A stretch of 64,000 nucleotides of DNA from Shewanella profunda. GTDB lineage: Bacteria > Pseudomonadota > Gammaproteobacteria > Enterobacterales > Shewanellaceae. Every line of letters begins with the position of its first letter. Positions within the stretch are counted from its first letter, which is position 1. The stretch is taken from NCBI RefSeq assembly GCF_023283765.1, contig NZ_JAKILG010000004.1, positions 1 through 64,000 on the forward strand. The letters are read 5' to 3'. Position numbers and translations under genes: made by a program. Of the stretch, positions 32,469-40,221 are shown one piece after another. The notes beneath the pieces are model-generated. The model saw nothing but the letters and a program-made list of their open reading frames with translations, did not search any database and had not been told where the DNA came from.

Positions 32469-32986
32469 CAGCTCCCGTGGTTAAGCCAGTAGGCATAGAC
32501 AGTGATGGCAAGGCCTCCCGCGAGCACAATGACTGCGGCGGTACGCTGGACCCACTTCGATGCACCAAACCGCGCCAGGTGTCTCCCCAGGAACTGGAAA
32601 GGTGCTGTCTTTCCGATAGCGCGAATCACCCAGGTGATTGCCAACAGAAGGATGGCTGTGGCCGGGTATATACCAACCCCTAAGAGATTCATCTCTCCGA
32701 CCGCGAGCTGATAGATGAATGCCAACAGCATGGCTACCGCAGTCAATACGGCTACAACCTTGGTCCCGTTTCGCCAGTCCCACGCTCGACGTGCGTCACT
32801 GGTAAAACTCACCATCGAGACAAGGAACGGCATAAATGGCAGGTTCATGCTGGTGGGTTTATCCATGAATGCGTCAAGACCCACAAACATGGCCGTCATC
32901 ACCACATAGAACAACAGGGCGGGGACAAGCATGTCGCGTAAAGACCGAACCTGGTTGGCGTTCGCGTTTTGAGTATTCGTCGTCAT
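32468..32986 (-). CDS. inner-membrane protein with four hydrophobic segments
   Basis: The 172-residue protein begins at an ATG overlapping the previous stop by 4 bp. It contains hydrophobic segments near residues 20-38, 46-58, 75-95 and 105-125, plus a short C-terminal one. It lies in an operon with other membrane proteins and may belong to a plasmid envelope function. No family is recognised. Confidence 0.6.
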   Translation of the reverse strand: MTTNTQNANANQVRSLRDMLVPALLFYVVMTAMFVGLDAFMDKPTSMNLPFMPFLVSMVSFTSDARRAWDWRNGTKVVAVLTAVAMLLAFIYQLAVGEMNLLGVGIYPATAILLLAITWVIRAIGKTAPFQFLGRHLARFGASKWVQRTAAVIVLAGGLAITVYAYWLNHGS

Positions 32987-33429
32987 TGTGTTTGCCCCTT
33001 CAACATTCCCCATAGCTGACGGTGAAGATCAGCGATTACCTTGTACGTCCCCTTCACTGCTGGTTGCTCAAGGGTCTTGAGCATCCACAAAGCAATAAAC
33101 AGGCTGGAAAGCAGTGCCACCACCAACTGGATGTTGTGGCTACTCAAGTAGACGGCATAGCCGTTTAGGCAGGCACTCAATAACAACCAGACCCTGGCCG
33201 TCATCAGCCCCCATCGGTGATAGGTCACGAGCAGGTAGGCTGTTACGACAGAACAGAGTGTCATTGCACCAGAAGTGGCTAGGTAAACGACCCATGTACT
33301 GGCCTCGCCAGTGACGTAAGTGCCACCAACGGAGAAGGACAAGCCAAAGATCCAAATTGCTGCATTCCGGAGTAGGGCATCAACAATGATGTAACTAGCA
33401 GCGAGATTGATTATTCCGCGTTTTAGCAT
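32983..33429 (-). CDS. inner-membrane protein with four to five hydrophobic segments
   Basis: The 148-residue protein is nearly all hydrophobic segments with short loops. Its stop overlaps the next start by 4 bp (ATGA-type) and its start shares a base with the previous stop. It is probably a partner of the following membrane protein. No family is recognised. Confidence 0.6.
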   Translation of the reverse strand: MLKRGIINLAASYIIVDALLRNAAIWIFGLSFSVGGTYVTGEASTWVVYLATSGAMTLCSVVTAYLLVTYHRWGLMTARVWLLLSACLNGYAVYLSSHNIQLVVALLSSLFIALWMLKTLEQPAVKGTYKVIADLHRQLWGMLKGQTQ

Positions 33430-33788
33430 TACCCCCTCCCGTTATTCTGATACCTGCCCAGCTCAGCCCTGAGCCTATTAATTTCTTCCGTGGCTTCGGC
33501 CAACTGCTCCCGATACTTCTTGAACTGCTGATATGAATGCCAGGACTGTCCTTTCGATACTGACTTCGTGATGGCGGCGACCTCATCCGGCGTCAACCGG
33601 GTGAGCTGCTCTTCCGGATAGATCAGGATGGTGTTGCTGTCCCAGTCAAAGCCTGCGTGAATAGCTTTCACCCCCACAGTAGGGGTTCCACCAATCCCAC
33701 CTGGCTGGTGGATGACAAGCCTCAAAGGCGCTGAGGCCTTGTGTGGATGAAGGCTATCGAGAGCCTCTTTTGCTTCTTGTAACTCCAT
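33429..33788 (-). CDS. hypothetical protein with C-terminal coiled coil
   Basis: The 119-residue protein has a folded N-terminal part ('[20 protein letters not shown]' region) and a coiled-coil C-terminus ('[20 protein letters not shown]'). It is the first gene of the coupled operon running to 31180, and an 18-bp palindrome (33828) lies 40 bp upstream. Function is unknown. Confidence 0.6.
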   Translation of the reverse strand: MELQEAKEALDSLHPHKASAPLRLVIHQPGGIGGTPTVGVKAIHAGFDWDSNTILIYPEEQLTRLTPDEVAAITKSVSKGQSWHSYQQFKKYREQLAEATEEINRLRAELGRYQNNGRG

Positions 33789-33827
33789 AGATTCACCTCA
33801 TAGTGAAATCAGGCCCCGGAGAGCCTG

Positions 33828-33845
33828 ACTTTCACATGTGAAAGT
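33828..33845. repeat. 18-bp palindrome, site 4
   Basis: A perfect copy, at the junction of the lipoprotein gene stop and the next gene's leader. Confidence 0.75.
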
Positions 33846-34273
33846 TAATTTGCCTTCTGCTGTCTGGCAGAAACCCTCAAGGCCAGCGCCTTTTGCATGT
33901 CGGGCTGCTGGAAACGCACCTTGGTCCGATCAGGCCAACTGTCCATCTCATTGCACCGCAGGGTGTCTATGGCCGCATCACGGTAAACCTGATAGAAGTC
34001 GGTTCCACCTATGGAGTTAATTGCCATCATGGCGGCAAACATCGGGTTACTGTTCATGACGCTTGTAAGAGTCTCGGGGGTCATGGGTGTATCGCATGAC
34101 TTGTTGAGGGCAACCAGCAGGTCATTACCAACCAGGGCACAGGCAGCGCATACCTGTTTGGTATCATCCAAGGCCTTCGTGTATTCGTTGTTTGGCTGAG
34201 GGACGCTTGAGCAAGCCGACAGGACAAGCAGCCCCGCCAGAAGGCATCCCAATTTAGTTGTAATCTTGATCAT
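33845..34273 (-). CDS. predicted lipoprotein
   Basis: The 142-residue protein has a short basic N-terminus, a hydrophobic stretch and lipobox 'LSAC' at residues 18-21. The mature part has no recognised family. It lies between the DsbA-like gene and the coiled-coil gene, with an 18-bp palindrome on each side. It probably sits in the outer or inner membrane facing the periplasm. Confidence 0.75.
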   Translation of the reverse strand: MIKITTKLGCLLAGLLVLSACSSVPQPNNEYTKALDDTKQVCAACALVGNDLLVALNKSCDTPMTPETLTSVMNSNPMFAAMMAINSIGGTDFYQVYRDAAIDTLRCNEMDSWPDRTKVRFQQPDMQKALALRVSARQQKAN

Positions 34274-34286
34274 CAGTTCTCACTCC

Positions 34287-34304
34287 ACTTTCACATGTGA
34301 AAGT
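34287..34304. repeat. 18-bp palindrome, site 5
   Basis: A perfect copy, 14 bp before the lipoprotein start and 3 bp after the DsbA-like stop. Confidence 0.75.
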
Positions 34305-34306
34305 TT

Positions 34307-35167
34307 TTATTGGTTCGCGGAGTCGTCTTGTTGCGACTCAATCATCATTTTTCGCATCACGGCCATGATGGCTTGTGCCGGTTGAGCGCCGCCGAGAAGC
34401 TGGCTCTTGCCGGTATGGTTGTCCACTACAAAAGTGGCTGGCGTCCCGTTGACGCCATAGCTCTTGGCTTTCTGGATGTCAGCTTCAACCTTGTCTTCGT
34501 ACTTTCCTGAGCCGAGGCACTCCCGGAACGCATCCAGATCAGCACCAACACCAGTGACAACAGAGGCCAGGTCAGCAACACCGCCACCATTCCCCTGGGT
34601 ATGTTGGAAAATGTCGTTAACGAAGACCCAGAAGCCACGGTTGCCCTTCTGCTCAGCAATACATTCAGCGGCCAGAGCTTCCTTGTGAGCTGCCGGGTTA
34701 TGGAAATCGAGAGGCATGTGCTTCCACTGCCAATTCACATTGCCTTTGCTGGCATCCACAATTTGTTTGGGTGTGTCGTGGAATCGCTTGCAGAATGGGC
34801 ACTCCATATCGGAGAACTCCACCAGCGTGAACCGAGCACCAAGGTCCCCGTAGATGTGTTTGCCTTCTTCGACCTTCTCAGGTGCTGCCTCGAACTGGGC
34901 ATACTTCTGATCGATGTCGGATTGTTGTTTCTGCGCGACAAACTTGTTGATGCTTTCGGCCACAGCAGCTTCAAACTCTGCCTTGCTTTTGAAGGTGACG
35001 CCTTCGGCATCCTTCACCTGGTTGACCGTAGACTTCACGTTGGCGATCTCTTGCGCCAGATCCTTCTCTTTCACGAACTGGTAGATCCCGAACCCGGTTC
35101 CTACGAGCCCCAAAAGAATGGCGGCAACAACCCCGAGACGTAGTGATTTGGTACTTTGTTCTGTCAT
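34307..35167 (-). CDS. membrane-anchored DsbA/DsbC-like thiol oxidoreductase
   Basis: The 286-residue protein has an N-terminal membrane anchor (about residues 10-30), a coiled-coil linker (45-95) and a thioredoxin-fold domain with active site 'ECPFCKRFH' (CPFC, near residue 123) and cis-Pro 'GTPATF'. It should form or shuffle disulfides in periplasmic proteins, such as the Cys-rich parts of the transfer apparatus. The layout is like Bdellovibrio/BdbD and DsbA proteins seen on conjugative elements. It follows the SppA-like gene by 15 bp. Confidence 0.85.
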   Translation of the reverse strand: MTEQSTKSLRLGVVAAILLGLVGTGFGIYQFVKEKDLAQEIANVKSTVNQVKDAEGVTFKSKAEFEAAVAESINKFVAQKQQSDIDQKYAQFEAAPEKVEEGKHIYGDLGARFTLVEFSDMECPFCKRFHDTPKQIVDASKGNVNWQWKHMPLDFHNPAAHKEALAAECIAEQKGNRGFWVFVNDIFQHTQGNGGGVADLASVVTGVGADLDAFRECLGSGKYEDKVEADIQKAKSYGVNGTPATFVVDNHTGKSQLLGGAQPAQAIMAVMRKMMIESQQDDSANQ

Positions 35168-35182
35168 ATCAAACTGCTCCTA

Positions 35183-36142
35183 TCAGTAAACTTTCACAGC
35201 GCTGAGTTCTTGCACGAAGGAACTGGCTTCGAGCTTCGCTCGTTGGGTCAGTCGCCGGATGATGTCTTCGGTTGGTGTGTAGTCCACCAAATTGCTCTGG
35301 TGGATGACGTCTCGCGCCACGGAGTTCAAACTACCCAGGCCATCAATCAGCCCAATGTCTTTGGCCTGCTCCCCGTTCCAGAGCAATCCAGAAAACACCT
35401 CTGGGTCGTCTTTCAGTCGATCACCCCGCCCAGCCTTCACTCGTTCGATGAACTGCTGGTGGGTTTTCGATAGAACGCCCTCCCAGAATTTCTTTATGTC
35501 AGAGGTAAGAGGGGAGAATGGGTCGAGAAGCGCTTTGTGCTCTCCGGAAGTGATAGCCCGGCGCTCGATGCCGAGCTTGTCCATCAAGCCGGTGAATCCA
35601 AACCCCGAGCTGATGACACCGATAGAACCGACAAGACTGGCGCGGTCAGCATAGATTTCATCCGCAGCAGAGGCGATGTAGTAACCGCCAGAGGCACCGA
35701 TGTCATCAATGATGGCGTAGACCTTTTTCTCCGGATGAAGGGCTCGCTGCGCCTTCACTTCGTCATAAATCCGTCCTGCTTGAACCGGGCTACCGCCAGG
35801 GCTGTTTATGCGAAGCACGATAGCTTGTGAGTTCGGGTTGTCGAATGCAGCTTGGATGGACGGGATAAGGTGATCAGCATCGGCCAGGGTGCCAGCAGCA
35901 ATTTCACCACGGATGTTGATATACGCGGTGTGAGGGGCTCCTGCCTTGGCGCTTTGCCACGGCATCCCACCCGGATTAGATGCCAAAATGATGAAGCCGA
36001 TCATGAGAAACACGAAACCCGATGCGCGAAGCACACGCAACATGGTCCGCCAGCGCCGGTCTTTCACCTGCTCTTTATGCAGGGTGAACATGTACTTCTC
36101 AATGAGTTCTTTCTCCCAGGGGATCTCTTTGTTTTCTGCCAT
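35183..36142 (-). CDS. SppA-like S49-family signal-peptide peptidase
   Basis: The 319-residue protein has a single membrane anchor (about residues 39-57) and an S49 domain facing the periplasm. 'VLRINSPGGSPVQAGRIYDE' is followed by 'DIGASGGYYIASAADEIYAD' with the nucleophile Ser, and 'SLVGSIGVI'. It probably degrades cleaved signal peptides or membrane fragments. ATG at 36142 shares a base with the upstream stop (TAATG), and AAGGA lies 8 bases before it. It pairs with the DsbA-like gene, suggesting an envelope quality-control unit. Confidence 0.88.
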   Translation of the reverse strand: MAENKEIPWEKELIEKYMFTLHKEQVKDRRWRTMLRVLRASGFVFLMIGFIILASNPGGMPWQSAKAGAPHTAYINIRGEIAAGTLADADHLIPSIQAAFDNPNSQAIVLRINSPGGSPVQAGRIYDEVKAQRALHPEKKVYAIIDDIGASGGYYIASAADEIYADRASLVGSIGVISSGFGFTGLMDKLGIERRAITSGEHKALLDPFSPLTSDIKKFWEGVLSKTHQQFIERVKAGRGDRLKDDPEVFSGLLWNGEQAKDIGLIDGLGSLNSVARDVIHQSNLVDYTPTEDIIRRLTQRAKLEASSFVQELSAVKVY

Positions 36143-36996
36143 TAGTTTTTCCTTTTGCATGTTTCGATTATCTGTCCCCAGAACTCTTCATCAGCGCTAT
36201 CAGCCCGGTCTTTGACTTTCTGGTAAACAAGGTTGGTGTTGAGCTGATGCTCACGACAGAACTGAGCAATGTTGCTGTAGGTCCTGTCCAGATAGGTGAA
36301 GGGTTTCCCTTTACCTTTTTTCTTGGCGAGGATGAGCTTCCACTCATCATTGGAGAGTTTGTCTGCGGCCTTCCCGGTGTCCGCAATGCGCCTACGCACC
36401 GTTACCGGATCAAGTCCATGTGCTCTGGCTATGCTGGCAACGCAGTTGAACTTCCGACCGTCAATCATGACAGTAGGCAAATCACCAGCGGCAGCCTCCT
36501 TGAATCGGAAACCTCTGTAACCTGGTTTGAAGATCCCAGGAGCAAGTTGCTCACGGAACTCGATTGCTTGTTCTGACCTGACAAACTTGCTGTCGATTTT
36601 GCCGAGCATGTACTTAGCCCGAGCGATTACCTGGTAAAGCGTCTTCTCCAGGAGCATGGCGTCAGCAGCTCGACTCGGAAGACCTATGTCGTCTTCTTGC
36701 TCGATACCCAACATTTCTGCATGGCTGGAGCCTTCTGCATGTCGGAAACAGCCGTCGTACTCAAAAAGAAAGGAGGCCAAACCTCCTCTCAGCTTTGCTT
36801 TGAACCGGGTGTTGGCCGCGTTCTCTGGCGCTGGTGCCAGCTCGGACACTTCAAGCCCTAAATTTGCGGCCAACTTCCGCAGGTCTTCCTCTCCAATTCG
36901 GCATCCAGGCTGCATAACCTGCGCCAGAGCAGATTCATCAGCACATCCGCGTTCTTTCAGCTCAGCCAAGAGGTAGGGAACTCGTACTACCCCCAT
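36142..36996 (-). CDS. protein with repeated DNA-binding-like helices
   Basis: The 284-residue protein has a helix-turn-helix-like N-terminal region and, near its C-terminus, two tandem repeats of an Arg/Lys-containing helical unit ('NCVASIARAHGLDPVTVRRR' and 'SNIAQFCREHQLNTNLVYQK') that read like NUMOD/AraC-type DNA-binding repeats. The start at 36996 follows AGGGAG; an in-frame start at 37059 is less likely. It lies directly before the protease gene (TAATG). It may be a sequence-specific DNA-binding protein; no target is known. Confidence 0.6.
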   Translation of the reverse strand: MGVVRVPYLLAELKERGCADESALAQVMQPGCRIGEEDLRKLAANLGLEVSELAPAPENAANTRFKAKLRGGLASFLFEYDGCFRHAEGSSHAEMLGIEQEDDIGLPSRAADAMLLEKTLYQVIARAKYMLGKIDSKFVRSEQAIEFREQLAPGIFKPGYRGFRFKEAAAGDLPTVMIDGRKFNCVASIARAHGLDPVTVRRRIADTGKAADKLSNDEWKLILAKKKGKGKPFTYLDRTYSNIAQFCREHQLNTNLVYQKVKDRADSADEEFWGQIIETCKRKN

Positions 36997-37000
36997 AAGC

Positions 37001-37294
37001 TCAAGCTCCCTGAATCGCGTGGACCACCAGCTCACAGAGTTTCCCGTACACAGGGGCAAGGCAGAGTGAAGCCATCACCATGCCAAAGGCTTTCGATGGA
37101 GCCTCTTTGGCGAACTTGGTCAACCACGGCATCATGCCGCACAGAGCAGCAACCATAGCGCCAGCCACCCCCAGGGAAGGGAATGCCATCACTTGGGCCA
37201 GAATGAAGAAACACTGGGCGTATGCCGCATGGGTCATCGCCTTCTTATCTGCTGCCGTGAACTCCACGGCATCTACGCTTTTGACTTTTTCCAT
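37001..37294 (-). CDS. small inner-membrane protein, 97 residues
   Basis: The ATG at 37294 follows GAGGAC. The protein has about three hydrophobic segments (from 'YAQCFFILAQVMAFPSLGVA') and a short polar start. It ends 5 bp before the next gene. No family is recognised. Confidence 0.6.
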   Translation of the reverse strand: MEKVKSVDAVEFTAADKKAMTHAAYAQCFFILAQVMAFPSLGVAGAMVAALCGMMPWLTKFAKEAPSKAFGMVMASLCLAPVYGKLCELVVHAIQGA

Positions 37295-37304
37295 CACATT
37301 GTCC

Positions 37305-37778
37305 TCATGCAACATCAGGTTTTCCGAAAAATTTCTCATACACTTCGAGGTCGAAGGCCAGCATGGTCTTTGCCGCCTTTTCACTAAGCTGGTGGAGGCT
37401 AAGCATCTGAACCTTGTCAGTGCCGGTCACTTGCAGATCCACCGCGAACCACGTCCCACCTTTGGTCACGGCCAGAACTTGCACCGCCCAGGGCTTATCC
37501 AGTCGTTCGGGCGGAGTGATCATGTTCGACACTTTGGCCACCGTCGCGGTTGAACCTACCCAGTGCTTGTCGAACGCAATGACGTTCAACGCTTCAAACG
37601 CATCCTTCGCAGCTTTAAACCGGCTCCGAACAGCATCTTGTTGCTTCCAAGCCATGAACTGGAGAAGGGTCATTCCACCAGCCATAAGGGTGAGAAAACT
37701 CAAGCCATTGGCGGCGGCTACGACCGTCGCTACCAAGGACCCCAACATGACGAAGTGGTTATGTTTAAGCTGGGCCAC
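37305..37778 (-). CDS. membrane-anchored protein, 157 residues
   Basis: Two N-terminal hydrophobic segments (residues 8-25 and 27-44) precede a soluble domain of about 110 residues that includes 'KPWAVQVLAVTKGGTWFAVD'. It is the first gene after a candidate AcaCD site (37839-37851), 61 bp upstream, so transfer activation may raise it and the following genes. No known family. Confidence 0.6.
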   Translation of the reverse strand: MAQLKHNHFVMLGSLVATVVAAANGLSFLTLMAGGMTLLQFMAWKQQDAVRSRFKAAKDAFEALNVIAFDKHWVGSTATVAKVSNMITPPERLDKPWAVQVLAVTKGGTWFAVDLQVTGTDKVQMLSLHQLSEKAAKTMLAFDLEVYEKFFGKPDVA

Positions 37779-37838
37779 TATTCACCTCCTATACCAACCA
37801 GCGTACAGGACTTTTCAAAAATGCAACCCCGCCTAGCT

Positions 37839-37851
37839 GCCCAATTCGGGC
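37839..37851. promoter_or_regulatory. candidate AcaCD activation site
   Basis: GCCCAATTCGGGC, 61 bp before the 37778 start, with the GCCC-N5-GGGC form. Confidence 0.55.
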
Positions 37852-37870
37852 AACCCTGATTCAATCCAGA

Positions 37871-37888
37871 ACTTTCACATGTGAAACT
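37871..37888. repeat. 18-bp palindrome, site 6 (one mismatch)
   Basis: ACTTTCACATGTGAAACT overlaps the last codons of the Cas4-like gene and lies upstream of the AcaCD-like site. Confidence 0.65.
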
Positions 37889-38396
37889 TTCCGCCACAGG
37901 AACAGGAGGTTTTTACCTGACCAGAACGGATGGACTGATAGCGGTGCCACAGCTTGACCACTTCTTTTTCGCTGAGAAGGTTTGTCTTGATGTAACGGAC
38001 TCTATCCCCGTCCGCTGTCTCAACAACGGTTCGGACATAGCCGTACTTGGCAACGGGTGCCTTGTACTTGTGTGACAGAATTACCCGGTAAACCGAGAGC
38101 TGGATAATGTCCGACTCATAGATGTGGTTTACCTGGCGCAGCTTGGTGTCCAAAGGAATGAGAACCCCATTCTTGGTTTGGTACACCTGATCAACCCTGC
38201 CGTGCATGGGCACCGGCTGTGTGGTTGATATGTCCTGTTCGGACAAAAACAGAGTGGCCGAGCGCAGCTCATAAGGCATGTTCTCTGATTTCCACCACGC
38301 CCAGGTGTCTCCAATGCCGCGTTTGCGCCACTGGTCCACTTTCGCAATGACGAAAGGGGCGATGATCAGGACGAATATCCAGAGAACAGGCTTCAC
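37875..38396 (-). CDS. membrane-anchored Cas4/RecB-like PD-(D/E)XK nuclease
   Basis: The 173-residue protein starts with a transmembrane segment (residues 3-19). The soluble part shows 'GRVDQVY' (Asp69), 'PLDTK' (Asp83-Thr-Lys85) and 'DIIQLSVYRVIL' (Gln99, Tyr103), the order of the Cas4/RecB exonuclease fold (G-x-D, D/E-x-K, Q-x3-Y). The tail 'CSCGGKFHM' has two Cys, fewer than the four that hold the iron-sulfur cluster of Cas4. It should act on DNA at the inner membrane, possibly on entering DNA. This is a motif-level call; no CRISPR genes are nearby. Confidence 0.65.
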   Translation of the reverse strand: MKPVLWIFVLIIAPFVIAKVDQWRKRGIGDTWAWWKSENMPYELRSATLFLSEQDISTTQPVPMHGRVDQVYQTKNGVLIPLDTKLRQVNHIYESDIIQLSVYRVILSHKYKAPVAKYGYVRTVVETADGDRVRYIKTNLLSEKEVVKLWHRYQSIRSGQVKTSCSCGGKFHM

Positions 38397-38404
38397 ACGT
38401 CACC

Positions 38405-38692
38405 TCACTGCTGATTTAGCTTTATCCAGTCGAGCACTTCTACAGCCCTGAAACGAACGGTTCTAGCACTCTCACCAGCTCCTTTAATCCGAACCGGTTG
38501 CGGGAAGTCACCTAACTTAACCAACCGATTGAGCGTTACGTGCGATATTTGAAGAAGTTCTGTCAGTTCCTTGATAGTCAACAACTGAATTTCTTCTTTA
38601 GGTATTACCCCCTTGGTTAGCTGCTCCAGCATCTTTTTGAGCTCCGCCACCTCAGCAGCAACTTCTTCTAACATTTTTTCTGCATCCAACAT
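38405..38692 (-). CDS. AlpA/excisionase-type DNA-binding protein
   Basis: The 95-residue protein has an N-terminal coiled coil and an AlpA-type winged helix, 'LLTIKELTELLQISHVTLNR', followed by 'FPQPVRI' and a C-terminal 'AVEVLDWIKLNQQ'. Such proteins regulate excision or transcription. It precedes the Cas4-like nuclease by 8 bp and follows a candidate AcaCD site by 72 bp. Its target is unknown. Confidence 0.8.
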   Translation of the reverse strand: MLDAEKMLEEVAAEVAELKKMLEQLTKGVIPKEEIQLLTIKELTELLQISHVTLNRLVKLGDFPQPVRIKGAGESARTVRFRAVEVLDWIKLNQQ

Positions 38693-38763
38693 TTTCTTGC
38701 CTTTTTGCTTAAATAGGGTGCCTAGGCTATCTTTAACGGCTTAATCTAACACCACTCCCTCAT

Positions 38764-38776
38764 GCCCAAATCGGGC
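38764..38776. promoter_or_regulatory. candidate AcaCD activation site
   Basis: GCCCAAATCGGGC, 72 bp before the AlpA-like gene. Confidence 0.55.
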
Positions 38777-38793
38777 ACCTCCACCAACATAAA

Positions 38794-38811
38794 ACTTTCA
38801 CATGTGAAAGT
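38794..38811. repeat. 18-bp palindrome, site 7
   Basis: A perfect copy, 18 bp from the AcaCD-like site and 15 bp after the end of the next gene. Confidence 0.75.
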
Positions 38812-38825
38812 TTATTGGACACTTT

Positions 38826-39341
38826 TTAGCCCCTAAACCACTCTGGATGATTGGATACATCCATGCTCTTAACCTGTGATGAGAAGACCAGTAGCTCTTG
38901 GGTCGTCAGGACGGTCTCAGGAGCCCGAGCGATGAAAGGTCTCAGCAATCCAGAACCCGCGTAGATATTGATGACCATATGCAATCGCTCTGTTGCTCCA
39001 GACACTCTCCGCCAGCTCCGGTAGGTTTCTGTTGATTTGGCATAGCCAACCAAGGCAGGAGCCAGCGTGTCGGACTCCTTCGTATTCAACTTCCCTTTTG
39101 CTGCCCTCGATACGAACTCAGCGATCACCGAAGCCAGCATGTCGGAGGTAAGGTGAAGCGGCAGCTTTATCGTGTCGAAGTCAGCCTGCTTGATGGTGAA
39201 CAGGCGGATGTGATCGTTGCGGTAGTCACGCACATAGATGACATGACTCTCAAATGGGTTGGAGTGGTTAAAGGCATCCATACCCCAGCCTGCGGCCTCA
39301 AGATGTGCGTTTGATACTGACTTGTCGTAATCAAATTCCAC
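38826..39341 (-). CDS. hypothetical protein, 171 residues
   Basis: This soluble protein is without recognised motifs, starting 'MEFDYDKSVSNAHLEAAG'. It begins 5 bp after the stop of the transglutaminase-like gene, so the two are probably co-transcribed, and an 18-bp palindrome lies 30 bp before the start. Nothing indicates its activity. Confidence 0.6.
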   Translation of the reverse strand: MEFDYDKSVSNAHLEAAGWGMDAFNHSNPFESHVIYVRDYRNDHIRLFTIKQADFDTIKLPLHLTSDMLASVIAEFVSRAAKGKLNTKESDTLAPALVGYAKSTETYRSWRRVSGATERLHMVINIYAGSGLLRPFIARAPETVLTTQELLVFSSQVKSMDVSNHPEWFRG

Positions 39342-39345
39342 GCTA

Positions 39346-39954
39346 TTACTCTCCGTCTTGTCGTTCAGGAACTTTCACATGTGAAAGTTTTCCGTCGGTC
39401 ATGATGTCCAGGACGGCTTTGCCCAGTCTCATCCCTTTATGGTTTTGAACCGGGTCTCCCTTGTAGAAAAGTCCTGGCTCGTTATCGGGATGGAATACCC
39501 CGTGAGGAATGTTGTCGTGATCGCCAAGCCACATGCGTAGCCTCAGATCCACCAGCCACCCATCATCCAGGACAACCCAGAAATGCGGTGTCACGATGTC
39601 CTTGGTCTGTTCGTTTCGCACAAAGCCATACATGCAGTCATGAGGTACACCCGCTTCATTGAGTAGGTGGCTTACTGCCCATGTCATACCGTCACATTCC
39701 ATCTGGCAGTCATCCAAGGTCATAAGGACGGCTTCCAGTTCCCGGTGCCACTCCGTCATTTGCTTGGCCGCAGGTTTTACCACCAGCTCGTTTTTGTTTT
39801 CTGCCAAGATGATGTCTTCCTCGTCAATATTGCATTCGTCTATCGCTTCCGAACGGATGGATACAGCTTCATCCCAGTCATCGCTCGATCCGAAAATGCT
39901 CCAACCCTCAAGACCGTAATTCACCCATACGATGAACCGCTTTATCGTTTTCAT
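39346..39954 (-). CDS. transglutaminase/cysteine-peptidase-like protein
   Basis: The 202-residue protein has a possible Cys-His-Asp triad in the order of papain-like transglutaminase folds: Cys in 'CDGMTWAVSHLL' (near residue 87), His in 'TPHFWVVL' (near 124) and Asp in 'WLVDLRL' (near 136). Family and substrate are not recognised, and the match is to spacing only. An 18-bp palindrome (39371-39388) lies inside its last codons, encoding 'KLSHVKV'. It has a Lys-rich start and is followed by a coupled gene. Confidence 0.45.
   Translation of the reverse strand: MKTIKRFIVWVNYGLEGWSIFGSSDDWDEAVSIRSEAIDECNIDEEDIILAENKNELVVKPAAKQMTEWHRELEAVLMTLDDCQMECDGMTWAVSHLLNEAGVPHDCMYGFVRNEQTKDIVTPHFWVVLDDGWLVDLRLRMWLGDHDNIPHGVFHPDNEPGLFYKGDPVQNHKGMRLGKAVLDIMTDGKLSHVKVPERQDGE
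39371..39388. repeat. 18-bp palindrome, site 8 (inside a coding region)
   Basis: A perfect copy within the 3' end of the transglutaminase-like gene, 30 bp upstream of the next gene start. Confidence 0.75.
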
Positions 39955-39970
39955 GTGCGGCCCCTTTAAC

Positions 39971-39989
39971 CGTGCAACGTTCCCACATA
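39971..39989. repeat. isolated RepA iteron-like site
   Basis: CGTGCAACGTTCCCACATA matches the origin iterons but lies 2 kb from the array, just upstream of the transglutaminase-like gene. Confidence 0.65.
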
Positions 39990-40156
39990 CTCACCCCTTC
40001 AAACCGTAACCCCACCAAAAAGCCACTTCTTGATGATTTCCAATCAGCAGCGGCAGGTTGCCCCTGAACTAACCTCACCGAAAAACCACCTTTAGATTGC
40101 TTTCTGGTGCTTATCAAGTTCTCCTGAGTGATTAGTCGTTCTGAAAACTTTACTTT

Positions 40157-40184
40157 TCACAGTATCATTTTATAATACTGTAAA
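40157..40184. promoter_or_regulatory. type-2 dispersed operator
   Basis: CACAGTATCATTTTATAATA then CTGTAAAT is among the best copies of the inverted repeat, 38 bp before the PP-loop enzyme gene. Confidence 0.65.
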
Positions 40185-40221
40185 TCATAAAAACAACCCA
40201 GTAAAGAAAAAAGAGCGACTT

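Noticed and set aside
39908..40117. 69-codon minus-strand frame containing an iteron
   Set aside because: It overlaps the transglutaminase-like gene start and the iteron; no ribosome site.
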